Assembly (NCBI GenBank): GCA_017501225.1
Contig: JAFVXH010000019.1
Location: 62,001 to 126,000 of the forward strand
Direction of reading: 5' to 3'
Origin: Clostridia bacterium
Lineage (GTDB): Bacteria > Bacillota > Clostridia > Oscillospirales > CAG-272
Length of the DNA stretch: 64,000 nt
In this document: positions 1 to 8,047 of the stretch, piece after piece
How positions within the stretch are numbered: position 1 is the first letter of the stretch
Layout of the letters: each line of letters opens with the position of its first letter
Translations under genes and position numbers: made by a program
The notes under the pieces: generated by a model
The model's database searches: none
What the model was told of the DNA's origin: nothing
The model's input: the letters and a program-made list of their open reading frames with translations, nothing else

Positions 1-1
1 G

Positions 2-415
2 TCGGGTATGAAGCACGTCGCTCCCGACTCCTTTGAGCTTTGGTATCTCGGCAACGAGCAGGACTTCACCGTCACAGCAGACGGTAAAGAATTTACAGGC
101 TTCTACAACCTGGATTTCCTTGCAAAAAAGGACAAATATTCGACGTTTCTGGACGGAACGCACGACGTGGTAACCGTCAAAAAGAATACGGATGAGGCAA
201 GACAAACCTTGGTTTTGTTCAAGGACAGCTTTGCCAACGCGCTCGTGCCGTTTTTGGCGCAGCACTTTGATCTTGTACTGCTCAACCTTTCCTCCACCCG
301 AACCGATTATACCGATATCACCGCATACGCAAGTCAATACGGGGCAGATCGCATTCTGATCGTCTATACGGTCGGCAACGTCATCAGCACCGATAAGCTG
401 GAGCGCTTGCGCTGA
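2..415 (+). CDS. DHHW-family protein, C-terminal part (gene starts before the window)
   Basis: The reading frame is open from the first complete codon, so only about the last 137 residues are visible. The segment FKDSFANALVPFL followed by a stretch ending YTVGNVIST resembles the C-terminal catalytic half of DHHW / SGNH-like (AlgX-N-related) proteins, which are usually secreted or membrane-anchored and found in exopolysaccharide or cell-surface modification loci. The SGNH reading of the Ser in KDSF is family knowledge; the other catalytic residues lie outside the window. It is followed after 16 bases by the next gene with a GAGGAG ribosome site, so the two are probably co-transcribed. An internal ATG at 8 is not the real start because coding similarity continues to the window edge. 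Confidence 0.7.
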   Translation, partial: SGMKHVAPDSFELWYLGNEQDFTVTADGKEFTGFYNLDFLAKKDKYSTFLDGTHDVVTVKKNTDEARQTLVLFKDSFANALVPFLAQHFDLVLLNLSSTRTDYTDITAYASQYGADRILIVYTVGNVISTDKLERLR

Positions 416-431
416 CACCGAGGAGAAACAC

Positions 432-1316
432 ATGAACAAAAAAGAAAAACTGAAAAAAATCGGCATCGTTCTTGCCATCGTTGCCGCATCACTGCTGGTG
501 ATGGCACTCTTGCTCGGTGTCCTCAACGGCTTGGTGGCGGACGGAAAATGGAGCTTCGGCTGGACCGATTACCGCTATGATGAAGCGGGCTACACCGCAG
601 GAAGCGGGAGCCTGCCCTACAAGGCATTTACCGCCGTGGACGTGGATTGGGGCGAGGGACTTGTCATAGTCGTTCCGTGTGAGGATACCTACCCCTCGAT
701 CAGCGAGGAGAGCGAGAGCGCTCTGACCGATCGCGAGCTTGTGCGGTGGGGATTGAGCGCGGACGGAGGTACCCTGCAGATCAAGCACCGCGCGTCCTCC
801 TATTTCTTTGGAAACGGCAAGGAAAAGACCCTGACGCTTCGTATCCCGAGGAAGATGCTTTCGGGGATGCAGTCGATCAGGATCAACACCAAGGGAGCCA
901 ACGTATTTTTGGATGACCTGATGCTTTCTACGGTGTCGGTACAAACGCATGCGGGTGCTTTGCGCGCGACCGATTGCAATTTGCAATCACTCAGCTTTTC
1001 CACACAGGGCGGCAAGGGCTCCTACGAGGGAATTGTGGCACAGAGCTTGACGGTTGCTTGCAAAAACGGGGCGTTTGAGCTCAAAAGCCCGCAGGCACCG
1101 AGCAGTCTTGCGATCAGTACACAGGGTGGGAACGTTACTCTGACGCTCCCGAAGGCGGCGTCCTTTACGTTGCGCTTTGAGAGCGAGAAGGGAAGCGTGA
1201 CCTCGGATCTTCCCATGCAAGCCGGCGGGAACGGAGTCTACGCTTGCGGAAACGGCGACGCGGCGTTTTCCGTATCCACCAAAAAGGGAAATCTGCATTT
1301 TGCCATTTACGAATAA
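432..1316 (+). CDS. membrane-anchored DUF4097-like beta-strand-repeat protein
   Basis: 294 residues. A Lys-rich start (MNKKEKLKK) leads into one hydrophobic segment at about residues 10-33, giving an uncleaved N-terminal anchor with the rest outside. From about residue 140 there are short repeated beta strands (for example IRINTKGANVFLDDL, LSFSTQGGKGSYEG, LAISTQGGNVTLTL, FESEKGSVTSDL), the pattern of DUF4097 putative adhesins, where each turn carries a small-residue G-x-V/T motif. The ribosome site GAGGAG sits 8 bases before the ATG. No enzymatic motif is visible. The gene closes the operon with the DHHW gene upstream, since a strong terminator follows. Role unknown; surface or envelope-associated is the safest statement. 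Confidence 0.7.
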   Translation: MNKKEKLKKIGIVLAIVAASLLVMALLLGVLNGLVADGKWSFGWTDYRYDEAGYTAGSGSLPYKAFTAVDVDWGEGLVIVVPCEDTYPSISEESESALTDRELVRWGLSADGGTLQIKHRASSYFFGNGKEKTLTLRIPRKMLSGMQSIRINTKGANVFLDDLMLSTVSVQTHAGALRATDCNLQSLSFSTQGGKGSYEGIVAQSLTVACKNGAFELKSPQAPSSLAISTQGGNVTLTLPKAASFTLRFESEKGSVTSDLPMQAGGNGVYACGNGDAAFSVSTKKGNLHFAIYE

Positions 1317-1334
1317 GACGTCAACATAAAAAGA

Positions 1335-1375
1335 GGGCGGAAATTCCGATCGGAATTTCCGCCCTATTTTTGTTT
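1335..1375. terminator. rho-independent terminator, perfect 30-base palindrome
   Basis: Bases 1335-1364 form a perfect palindrome with 15-base arms (GGGCGGAAATTCCGA and its complement), followed by TATTTTTGTTT. It ends the DUF4097-like operon. Confidence 0.9.
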
Positions 1376-1592
1376 GCTTTTCGGGCTTTTTTTCGATACA
1401 AGATCACCGATTTGTTTGCTTTCCGGCAAGCGCGTCGGTTTGGTGCTCCGTCCAACACTTGTCAAAGCCCTTTTTCTTGCTTTGCGACTTCTCAAAAAGC
1501 AGGGAAATGAGCGCCGATTTTCGAATCGCTCTCAAAGGATCAAAAAACGCAAAAAAAATCGAAAAAAAGTGAAAAAAATTTTGCAAACCCAC

Positions 1593-1621
1593 TTGCAATT
1601 CCCGAAATAATAGGTTATAAT
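1593..1621 (+). promoter_or_regulatory. sigma-A promoter of the dcw cluster
   Basis: TTGCAA (1593-1598), 17-base spacer, TATAAT (1616-1621). The predicted start point near 1628 lies just before the MraZ repeats. A- and T-rich sequence precedes it. Confidence 0.85.
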
Positions 1622-1630
1622 ATACCCAGA

Positions 1631-1670
1631 GTGGTGGAAAGTGGAGCAAAATGTAGCGAAGTGGAGCGAT
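1631..1670 (+). promoter_or_regulatory. MraZ operator: four direct 10-base repeats
   Basis: Four consecutive 10-mers start at 1631, 1641, 1651 and 1661: GTGGTGGAAA, GTGGAGCAAA, ATGTAGCGAA, GTGGAGCGAT. MraZ proteins are known to bind short G-rich direct repeats with 10-base spacing in front of their own gene, so this is very likely the autoregulatory site. It lies just downstream of the -10 box, in the 5' untranslated region. Confidence 0.8.
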
Positions 1671-1716
1671 TTGCGAGGCTTTCACCAAAGAAACTTGCGA
1701 AAGGAGGTATTTCCGA

Positions 1717-2139
1717 ATGCTTGGCGGAGAGTATCGTCACGGCTTAGATCCGAAAAATCGAATTTTCATCCCCGCAAAGCTGCGCGAGGAGCTTGGCGGA
1801 ACCTTTATCGTTGCCAAGGACCTGCGTGAGAAATGCCTGAAGGTCTATTCGCAACAGGGCTGGGACAGCTACATCGAGCCCATCATGAAGCAGGAGCGCA
1901 GGCTGCAGGAAAAGGTTTTGCGCTTCCTCAATTCCTCTATGGTGCAGGTAACGCCCGATTCGCAGGGCAGAATCGTCATCCCGAAGGATCTGATCCAATA
2001 CGCGGACATTGAGCGCGAGATCGTGATCGTGGGATGCTACAGCTACGCGGAGATCTGGGCAGAGAGCTCTTACGTCCGCATGAAGGAAGAGGAGGATCTC
2101 GATCAGATGATCGACGATCTTGAAAAGCTTGGGCTTTAA
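1717..2139 (+). CDS. mraZ: transcriptional regulator MraZ
   Basis: 140 residues, the normal family length. Two AbrB-like swapped-hairpin repeats are visible, each with the conserved DxxxR signature: D11-P-K-N-R15 followed by IFIP and D81-S-Q-G-R85 followed by IVIP. MraZ forms ring oligomers that bind the repeat operator in front of the dcw cluster and control cell division and wall genes. The start is fixed by an AAGGAGG ribosome site at 1701-1707. It is the first gene of the long operon and rsmH follows 37 bases later, the classic mraZ-rsmH pair. Confidence 0.97.
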   Translation: MLGGEYRHGLDPKNRIFIPAKLREELGGTFIVAKDLREKCLKVYSQQGWDSYIEPIMKQERRLQEKVLRFLNSSMVQVTPDSQGRIVIPKDLIQYADIEREIVIVGCYSYAEIWAESSYVRMKEEEDLDQMIDDLEKLGL

Positions 2140-2176
2140 TCAGACAACGAAGAAGGAACGGAAGGAGGGCGCAAAC

Positions 2177-3121
2177 GTGGAGGAGATTTCCTTTTCGCAC
2201 TATTCCGTCCTTTTGAAGGAGAGCATCGAGGGGCTTGCGATCAAGACGGACGGCGTTTACGTGGACGGCACCGCAGGAGGTGCGGGACACAGCGCGCAGA
2301 TCGCATCGCGCCTGTCGGGCAACGGACTTCTGTTGGCGCTTGATCAGGATGAAACCGCGGTCAAGGTCGCAACGGAGCGTTTGAAGCCTTACGGATCGCG
2401 TGCCCGCGTCATACACAGCAATTTTAAGAATTTGGAGGCAGTGCTGGCAGAGCAGGGGATCTCCCACATTGACGGACTGCTTCTTGACCTTGGGGTATCC
2501 TCTTATCAGCTGGATACGCCCGAGCGAGGATTTTCCTACCGCGCCGACGCACCGCTCGATATGCGCATGGACAGTCGCAATCCCTTGAGTGCTATGGAGG
2601 TGGTCAACACCTATTCCGAATCGGAGCTGCGGAGAATTCTCTATGAATACGGAGAGGAGCGCTTTTCCTCTCGCATCGCAAACGGTATTATTCGCGCACG
2701 GGAGCGAGGATCCATCTCAACCACAGGGGAACTGGTTGAGATCATCCGCCAATCGATTCCGGCGCCTGCCAGAGAAGGCGGACACCATCCCGCTATGCGT
2801 ACCTTCCAGGCATTACGCATCGAAGTCAACGCAGAGCTGGATGTGATTGCTCCGGCAATCAAGTCCGCCGTTCGCTTGTTAAATCCGGGAGGGCGGATCG
2901 CGATCATCACCTTCCATTCCTTGGAGGATCGCATTGTCAAGCAGACCTTTTCGGACCTGACGGGGGCATGCACCTGCCCCAAGAATTTTCCGATCTGCGT
3001 TTGCGGAAACCGTCCGCAAATCAAGCTGATCACCAAAAAGCCGATCCTGCCGACGCAAGAGGAGCTTGCGGTCAATTCTCGCTCGCACAGCGCAAAGCTG
3101 CGCATCGCCGAGAAGCTGTAA
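2177..3121 (+). CDS. rsmH: 16S rRNA (cytosine(1402)-N(4))-methyltransferase RsmH
   Basis: 314 residues from a GTG start at 2177, chosen because GGAGGG (2164-2169) stands 7 bases before it; an ATG at 2120 inside mraZ is in frame but lacks such a site. The enzyme methylates N4 of C1402 in 16S rRNA using S-adenosylmethionine. The SAM-binding loop D30-GTAGGAG is followed by the usual LDLGVSS (104-110), the PLDMRMD segment and the FHSLEDR motif (246-252). A Cys group (C265, C267, C274, C276) matches the CxC...CxC knuckle seen in many RsmH proteins. Second gene of the dcw cluster. Confidence 0.97.
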   Translation: MEEISFSHYSVLLKESIEGLAIKTDGVYVDGTAGGAGHSAQIASRLSGNGLLLALDQDETAVKVATERLKPYGSRARVIHSNFKNLEAVLAEQGISHIDGLLLDLGVSSYQLDTPERGFSYRADAPLDMRMDSRNPLSAMEVVNTYSESELRRILYEYGEERFSSRIANGIIRARERGSISTTGELVEIIRQSIPAPAREGGHHPAMRTFQALRIEVNAELDVIAPAIKSAVRLLNPGGRIAIITFHSLEDRIVKQTFSDLTGACTCPKNFPICVCGNRPQIKLITKKPILPTQEELAVNSRSHSAKLRIAEKL

Positions 3122-3151
3122 CACAAAAACGATGAAAGGAAGCGAAACGCA

Positions 3152-4000
3152 ATGGAAGACGAGCGCATCATTCCCGTAAGGTCTACCGAGAATAAAGCAT
3201 TGGATGCCTCCGTTGCGCGCCGCATTGAGGCAATGTCCGATCGGTTCGCTCACCGCGGACTTTCCAGGGCGGTTCACACAGCCGCCTGTGAGCAGATTGA
3301 GCGCGAAGCGCAAACAAGGGAGCTTTCTCCCGATGCGTACCGCCTTTCCTCCATGTCCGAGCCGTTGGTATCGAGTCGGTACCGCCGCGGCAAGGAGGAT
3401 ATGGATACGCAGGACCTGCTTGCGTACGTTCAGGAAACCAGACAGATGCGCACAAGGGGAGTGGACTTCTCCGACGATGCGCAAGAGGAGCCAGAGGAGG
3501 AGCAGACCGCTCTTTGCAAGCCCGAGGAGGTAAAGCCTGCGACGGCGCGCAATCCCGTGGCAATGGCAAAGCGTATGATCACACGTGCGAGCACCTGGAT
3601 CGATACCTCCCGCCCGAATACCGCGCAAAATCGCAGAAGCTTTCCGCTTTCCGCGTTCGCATCCCTGGCAGTTCTTGCCGCGTGCCTTGCTTTGATCGTA
3701 GCAAGCTCTGTGATGCTCAACGAGGCGGAGGAGCGCGTGATCGAGCTTGGCCGCAAGGTCGATAACGTTGCGGCAGAGGTCGCGGAGCTTCAGTCCGACT
3801 GGGAGGTCCGGAACAATTTGATCCAGATCCGCAAAATTGCCGTTGAGGAATACGGCATGGTGGAGGAGGAATACGTCAAGATCCGCCATCTGTCCGCCGC
3901 GAAGGAGGACAGCGTCGAAAGCTTTGACGATAAGCAGGAGCGTCGCATTCGTCTGTCCGCACTCCTGAGTGCGATCGGAATTGAAGCGAGAGCCGACTAA
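3152..4000 (+). CDS. ftsL: FtsL-like division protein with a long cytoplasmic N-terminus
   Basis: 282 residues, much longer than typical FtsL (roughly 100-130). The first 165 residues are charged and low in hydrophobics, with an acidic patch (EEPEEEQ near 112-118). A single transmembrane helix follows at about 165-187, then a heptad-like segment (190-220) and a short FtsL/DivIC-like end (NNLIQIRKIAVEEYGM). Identification rests on topology, coiled coil and the position between rsmH and ftsI, where ftsL normally lies; sequence identity in this family is low. FtsL partners FtsQ/DivIB and FtsB/DivIC and helps activate FtsWI. The extension has no recognised domain. Confidence 0.8.
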   Translation: MEDERIIPVRSTENKALDASVARRIEAMSDRFAHRGLSRAVHTAACEQIEREAQTRELSPDAYRLSSMSEPLVSSRYRRGKEDMDTQDLLAYVQETRQMRTRGVDFSDDAQEEPEEEQTALCKPEEVKPATARNPVAMAKRMITRASTWIDTSRPNTAQNRRSFPLSAFASLAVLAACLALIVASSVMLNEAEERVIELGRKVDNVAAEVAELQSDWEVRNNLIQIRKIAVEEYGMVEEEYVKIRHLSAAKEDSVESFDDKQERRIRLSALLSAIGIEARAD

Positions 4001-4023
4001 AAAAGCATATCAACCAACCGAAA

Positions 4024-4071
4024 ATGGCTTGAAAGCCTGCAAAGATGTCATAATGCAGAGTTTCAAGCCAT
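4024..4071. repeat. long inverted repeat between ftsL and ftsI
   Basis: ATGGCTTGAAA (4024-4034) and its exact complement TTTCAAGCCAT (4061-4071) enclose a second inner pair, CTGCA (4037-4041) and TGCAG (4054-4058). The fold is a 16-pair stem with a 2x2 internal loop and a 12-base terminal loop. No T-run follows, so it is not a standard terminator; RNA processing site, stabiliser or small mobile repeat are all possible. Confidence 0.7.
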
Positions 4072-4150
4072 AAAATAAATAACGGCATTTGAGGGCGTGG
4101 GGCGAGTTCTCTCGCCTTTCCAAACAGGAACGCATGGAAGGGGGATGAAT

Positions 4151-6454
4151 ATGGGAGAGCAAACGCCACGCAGAAATCCGTCGGAAGACGCTCCCGTGCA
4201 TCCCAAGACCACAAAAAGAGCAGGCTGGCTCTTGCTTCTGATGGTTGCGATGCTTTCGTTTTTGCTGATCCGCATTCTGCTGTACCAGACCGTGCAATAC
4301 GATACCTACCGCCAAAAGGTGATCGATCAGGTCACCACCGAGAGTCAGGTCAACGCCACCCGCGGAAACATCTACGATCGGAACGGCGTTCTTCTGGCAA
4401 CCAACGTCAGCACCTATCGCGTCTTTATTTCTCCCTCCTCCATTGCCAAGGAGCAGAGCAACTATAACCAGACCGACGTCAATATTCAGCTCGACACGCT
4501 GATCGCCGAGCATCTTTCCAACATTTTAGAGGTGGATTACGAGTTCGTGCTCAAGCAGACCACCTACACGAAGTACCTTGACAGAACCATCAAAAAGGAA
4601 GTGGACGAGGACATGGCAGACCGCGTGCGAGAGGTGATCGACGCGTACGGACTTGAACAGATGGTCTATCTGCAAACCACTACCACGCGTTACTATCCGT
4701 ATTCGACGCTTGCTTCTCACGTGTTGGGCTTTACGGGAAGCGACGGAACGGGACTTTACGGCTTGGAGTACTCCTACAATCAGCTGCTGTCCGGCACCAA
4801 CGGCCGTTATATCACGGCGCGCGACGCGCAGGGCAACGAAATGCCCACACCTTACAAGGAATACATTGCCGCAGAGGACGGCTACCATATTCATACCACG
4901 CTGGACGTGTTCGTACAGTCAGCACTTGAGGAGCAGGTCAAGGCAGCGTATCTCAATTCGAACGCGCAGAACCGCGCGGCGGGAATCGTGATGAACGTCA
5001 ACACCGGAGAAATTCTGGGAATGGCGACCTATCCCTCCTTTGATCTCAACGACCCTTGGAGCTTGGACGCGGATTCAGCCAAGGAGCTGCAGGCAAGCGG
5101 ATACGTCCAGGGCACGGAGGGATATGCGAAGCTCAAGCAGGAGCTCCTGCTTGACATGTGGTCGAATAAGGCGATCACGGAGTCCTACATTCCGGGATCT
5201 ACCTTCAAGATCATCACTGCCGCCATGGCACTGGAGGAGGGCGTCGTCAGCTTAGAGGATACCTTCCACTGCACGGGTGCTCTTACGTGGCAGGAATTCC
5301 ACACCACCATCCACTGCCATAAGCTCAAGGGACACGGAACGCTGACCTTCGTGCAGGGCATCCAGCAATCCTGCAACCCCGTTTTGATGACCGTGGGACA
5401 TCGCTTGGGAACAAGCACCTTTTACAGCTATCTGAAGGCATTCGGATACATGCAGAAAACGGGAGTGGATCTCTCGGGTGAGGGCAACAGCATTTTTGCC
5501 GCAGAGCCCGCCTTTACGGGACTTGATCTTGTCATCTACTCCTTCGGACAGAACTTTAACGTAACGTTGATGCAGCAGATCACCGCCGTATCCGCCGTGG
5601 CGAACGGAGGCTATCTTGTTACTCCGTATCTGGTTTCCTCGGTGACCGACGGCAACGGAAGCGTTTTGCAAAAGACAGACGCAAATATCCGCCGACAGGT
5701 CGTCAGTGCACAGGTATGCAAAACGGTTTCTAAGATCCTTGAAGGCGGTGTTTCGGGTGACGGAGGAGCAAAAAACGCTTACGTCGCGGGCTATCGCGTA
5801 GCCGCAAAGACCGGAACCTCCGAGAAGAAAAACGCGGGAAGCATCGAGGAATACATTTGCTCCACCGTAGCGTACGCCCCCGCTGACAATCCGCAGTACG
5901 CGGTGATCATCATCGTCGATGAGCCCAAGAGCGGCGTTCTGTACGGAAGCGTCGTCGCAGCGCCTTACGTCGGCAGAGTTATGGAAACCATTCTTCCGTA
6001 TCTGGACGTTGAGGCGGTTTACAGCGAGGCAGAGCTTGCGAAAATGGCGGTCAAAACGCCTGACGTGACCTATTGGAGCGCCTCCCTTGCCGAGCGCACC
6101 TGTAAGAGCTACGGATTCAAGGTCCGCATCGTAGGGGACCCCGAGGGCGTCGTTTACAAGCAATATCCCGCACCGGAAACGGTCGTGGAAAAGGAGTCCG
6201 CTACCATCATTCTGTATACGGACCGCGCGTCCGAGCCCGAGATGATCACGGTTCCGAACCTGATCGGAAAGAGCGCGCTCGCGGCAAACCAGGAGCTGAC
6301 CAATCAAGGACTCAATATCCGCATCAAGGGCGCTCCGAGCTATCTGTCGGGAACGCAGGCGACCGTGGTTTCGCAGTCGGTAGCGGCGGGTACGCAGGTT
6401 CCAAAGGGAACGGTGATCGAGGTTACCTTCCTCTACTTAGAGGATAGCGATTAG
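4151..6454 (+). CDS. ftsI: penicillin-binding transpeptidase with two PASTA domains (FtsI / SpoVD type)
   Basis: 767 residues from the ATG at 4151, six bases after an AAGGGG site; ATG 4145 is too close to it. One membrane anchor at about 25-44, a class B PBP dimerisation domain (ATRGNIYDRNG motif), then the transpeptidase domain with S350-T-F-K353, S407-C-N409 and K553-T-G555. Two PASTA domains occupy the last 130 residues (PDVTYWSASLAER... and VPNLIGKSALAAN...). It cross-links septal peptidoglycan and works with FtsW. PASTA-tailed forms at this locus include vegetative PbpB/FtsI and sporulation SpoVD; sequence alone does not separate them here. Confidence 0.92.
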   Translation: MGEQTPRRNPSEDAPVHPKTTKRAGWLLLLMVAMLSFLLIRILLYQTVQYDTYRQKVIDQVTTESQVNATRGNIYDRNGVLLATNVSTYRVFISPSSIAKEQSNYNQTDVNIQLDTLIAEHLSNILEVDYEFVLKQTTYTKYLDRTIKKEVDEDMADRVREVIDAYGLEQMVYLQTTTTRYYPYSTLASHVLGFTGSDGTGLYGLEYSYNQLLSGTNGRYITARDAQGNEMPTPYKEYIAAEDGYHIHTTLDVFVQSALEEQVKAAYLNSNAQNRAAGIVMNVNTGEILGMATYPSFDLNDPWSLDADSAKELQASGYVQGTEGYAKLKQELLLDMWSNKAITESYIPGSTFKIITAAMALEEGVVSLEDTFHCTGALTWQEFHTTIHCHKLKGHGTLTFVQGIQQSCNPVLMTVGHRLGTSTFYSYLKAFGYMQKTGVDLSGEGNSIFAAEPAFTGLDLVIYSFGQNFNVTLMQQITAVSAVANGGYLVTPYLVSSVTDGNGSVLQKTDANIRRQVVSAQVCKTVSKILEGGVSGDGGAKNAYVAGYRVAAKTGTSEKKNAGSIEEYICSTVAYAPADNPQYAVIIIVDEPKSGVLYGSVVAAPYVGRVMETILPYLDVEAVYSEAELAKMAVKTPDVTYWSASLAERTCKSYGFKVRIVGDPEGVVYKQYPAPETVVEKESATIILYTDRASEPEMITVPNLIGKSALAANQELTNQGLNIRIKGAPSYLSGTQATVVSQSVAAGTQVPKGTVIEVTFLYLEDSD

Positions 6455-6526
6455 AAAACGTCAAAAACGGCAGTTCGTCTGCCCGGGAAGTTGAACAGAT
6501 TCAATTTTTTGGGGAGGACGGACGGC

Positions 6527-8047
6527 TTGAAGCTTGGATTTTTATGTCGGGCGGCGGGAATTGACTGCCCGAGAAACGAATATGAGCGAGAAATCAGCGC
6601 GATTTGCGTGGATTCTCGCAGAGCGGTGTCGGGATGCCTATATATCTGCATCCGCGGACTTCGTACCGACGGACACCGATATATTGAGGAGGCAATCCGA
6701 AACGGTGCTACGGCGATCCTGATGCAGGAGGGAAGCGAGATTCCCACACGGGAGGATGCAATCCTCCTTTCTGCCAAGGATACCCGAAGCGCGTGCGCGA
6801 TCCTGTTTGACGCGTGGTACGGTTTTCCGTCGCAAAAGCTCCGCTTTATCGGCGTGACGGGCACCAACGGCAAAACCAGCGTGACGCATATGCTCCGCCA
6901 CATCCTGGAGTGCTCGTTCTATCGGGTGGGACTGATCGGGACGGTGGGATGCACGTCGGCAGGGAAGGCGATCCCCATGCAATCGCACAACCCCTTGGCA
7001 AACATGACGACACCCGATCCCGAGGATCTTTACTCGTTGCTTGCGCAGATGGCGGAGGACGGCGTGGAGTACGTGCTGATGGAGGTCACCTCACACGCAC
7101 TGGCACTCGGAAAGCTTGCGCCCATCCGCTTTTGCATGGCGATCTTTACCAACCTGACCCCCGAGCATCTGGATTTTCACGGAGATATGGAGCATTACGC
7201 CAACACAAAGGCGATGCTGTTTGAGAAAAGCGAGTGCGCCGTCATCAATCTCGACTCTCCCTACGCGCAAAGAATGATGCGCCATTGCGCGGGGCGGATC
7301 CGCACCTGCGGTAGGGACGGAGGTGCCGATTACACCTACGAGAGCGCACAGGTCGATTCGCAGGGCGTTTCCTACCGATTGCTTTCACAAAATTTCAATC
7401 TGCAGATCCGTTGCCCCGTATCGGGCAATTTTACCGTCGTAAACTCTATGCAGGCGGCGATCGGCGCGATCGAGCTTGGCATTGGCGCGGGTGCTGTCAA
7501 GGATGCTCTGGCATCCCTTGGCGGAGTCAAGGGAAGACTTGAGCGCGTGCGCTTGGATTTCGATGCGGATTTCCGCGTTTTTATCGATTACGCACACACC
7601 CCCGACGCGCTGGAGAATCTGTTGCGCACCGCAAGGGAGATTTGCCCCGTAAGTGGCAGGATCGTCCTTGTGTTCGGATGCGGGGGAGAGAGAGATCAGA
7701 GCAAGCGTGCTCCGATGGGCAGGATCGCCACAGATCTTGCCGATTGGGTGATCGTCACCTCGGACAACAGCCGGGGAGAGGATCCCGATACGATCATTGA
7801 ACAGATCCTTCTTGGAATCAAGAAGAACAATTACACCGTGATCCCCGACCGAAGCGAGGCGATACGGCACGCCGTCATGACGGCAAAAAGTCAGGATATT
7901 ATCCTGCTGGCGGGGAAGGGACACGAGGAATACGAGATCACAGGAAGCGGAAAAAAGCCTTTTTACGAAAAGGAAATCGTGCGAAAGGCTTTCGATGCGC
8001 GTCAGAAACGCAAAAAAAGCACAGGAGAAAGAGAGAGCGGAATATGA
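6527..8047 (+). CDS. murE: UDP-MurNAc-L-Ala-D-Glu:meso-diaminopimelate ligase MurE
   Basis: 506 residues from a TTG start at 6527, selected because GGGGAGG (6511-6517) lies 9 bases upstream; another in-frame TTG at 6491 has no such site. MurE adds the third amino acid to the stem peptide in the cytoplasm. The ATP loop GTNGKT is at 112-117, with the substrate motif TTPDP and the Mur C-terminal domain containing IDYAHTPDAL. The specificity loop reads D413-N-S-R416 rather than the common DNPR of DAP-adding enzymes; the Arg that reads meso-DAP is kept, so DAP is the likely substrate, consistent with dapA, dapB and lysA later in the window. It overlaps murF by 4 bases. Confidence 0.95.
   Translation: MKLGFLCRAAGIDCPRNEYEREISAICVDSRRAVSGCLYICIRGLRTDGHRYIEEAIRNGATAILMQEGSEIPTREDAILLSAKDTRSACAILFDAWYGFPSQKLRFIGVTGTNGKTSVTHMLRHILECSFYRVGLIGTVGCTSAGKAIPMQSHNPLANMTTPDPEDLYSLLAQMAEDGVEYVLMEVTSHALALGKLAPIRFCMAIFTNLTPEHLDFHGDMEHYANTKAMLFEKSECAVINLDSPYAQRMMRHCAGRIRTCGRDGGADYTYESAQVDSQGVSYRLLSQNFNLQIRCPVSGNFTVVNSMQAAIGAIELGIGAGAVKDALASLGGVKGRLERVRLDFDADFRVFIDYAHTPDALENLLRTAREICPVSGRIVLVFGCGGERDQSKRAPMGRIATDLADWVIVTSDNSRGEDPDTIIEQILLGIKKNNYTVIPDRSEAIRHAVMTAKSQDIILLAGKGHEEYEITGSGKKPFYEKEIVRKAFDARQKRKKSTGERESGI

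Larger units (their letters stand above)
1317..1716. other. intergenic region with terminator, promoter and MraZ operator
   Basis: 400 bases without a convincing gene. It holds the terminator of the upstream operon (1335-1375), a stretch of no recognised content at about 1380-1590 that becomes A-rich near its end, then the promoter and operator of the dcw cluster. Short open frames on both strands here have no ribosome site or recognisable product. Confidence 0.75.
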
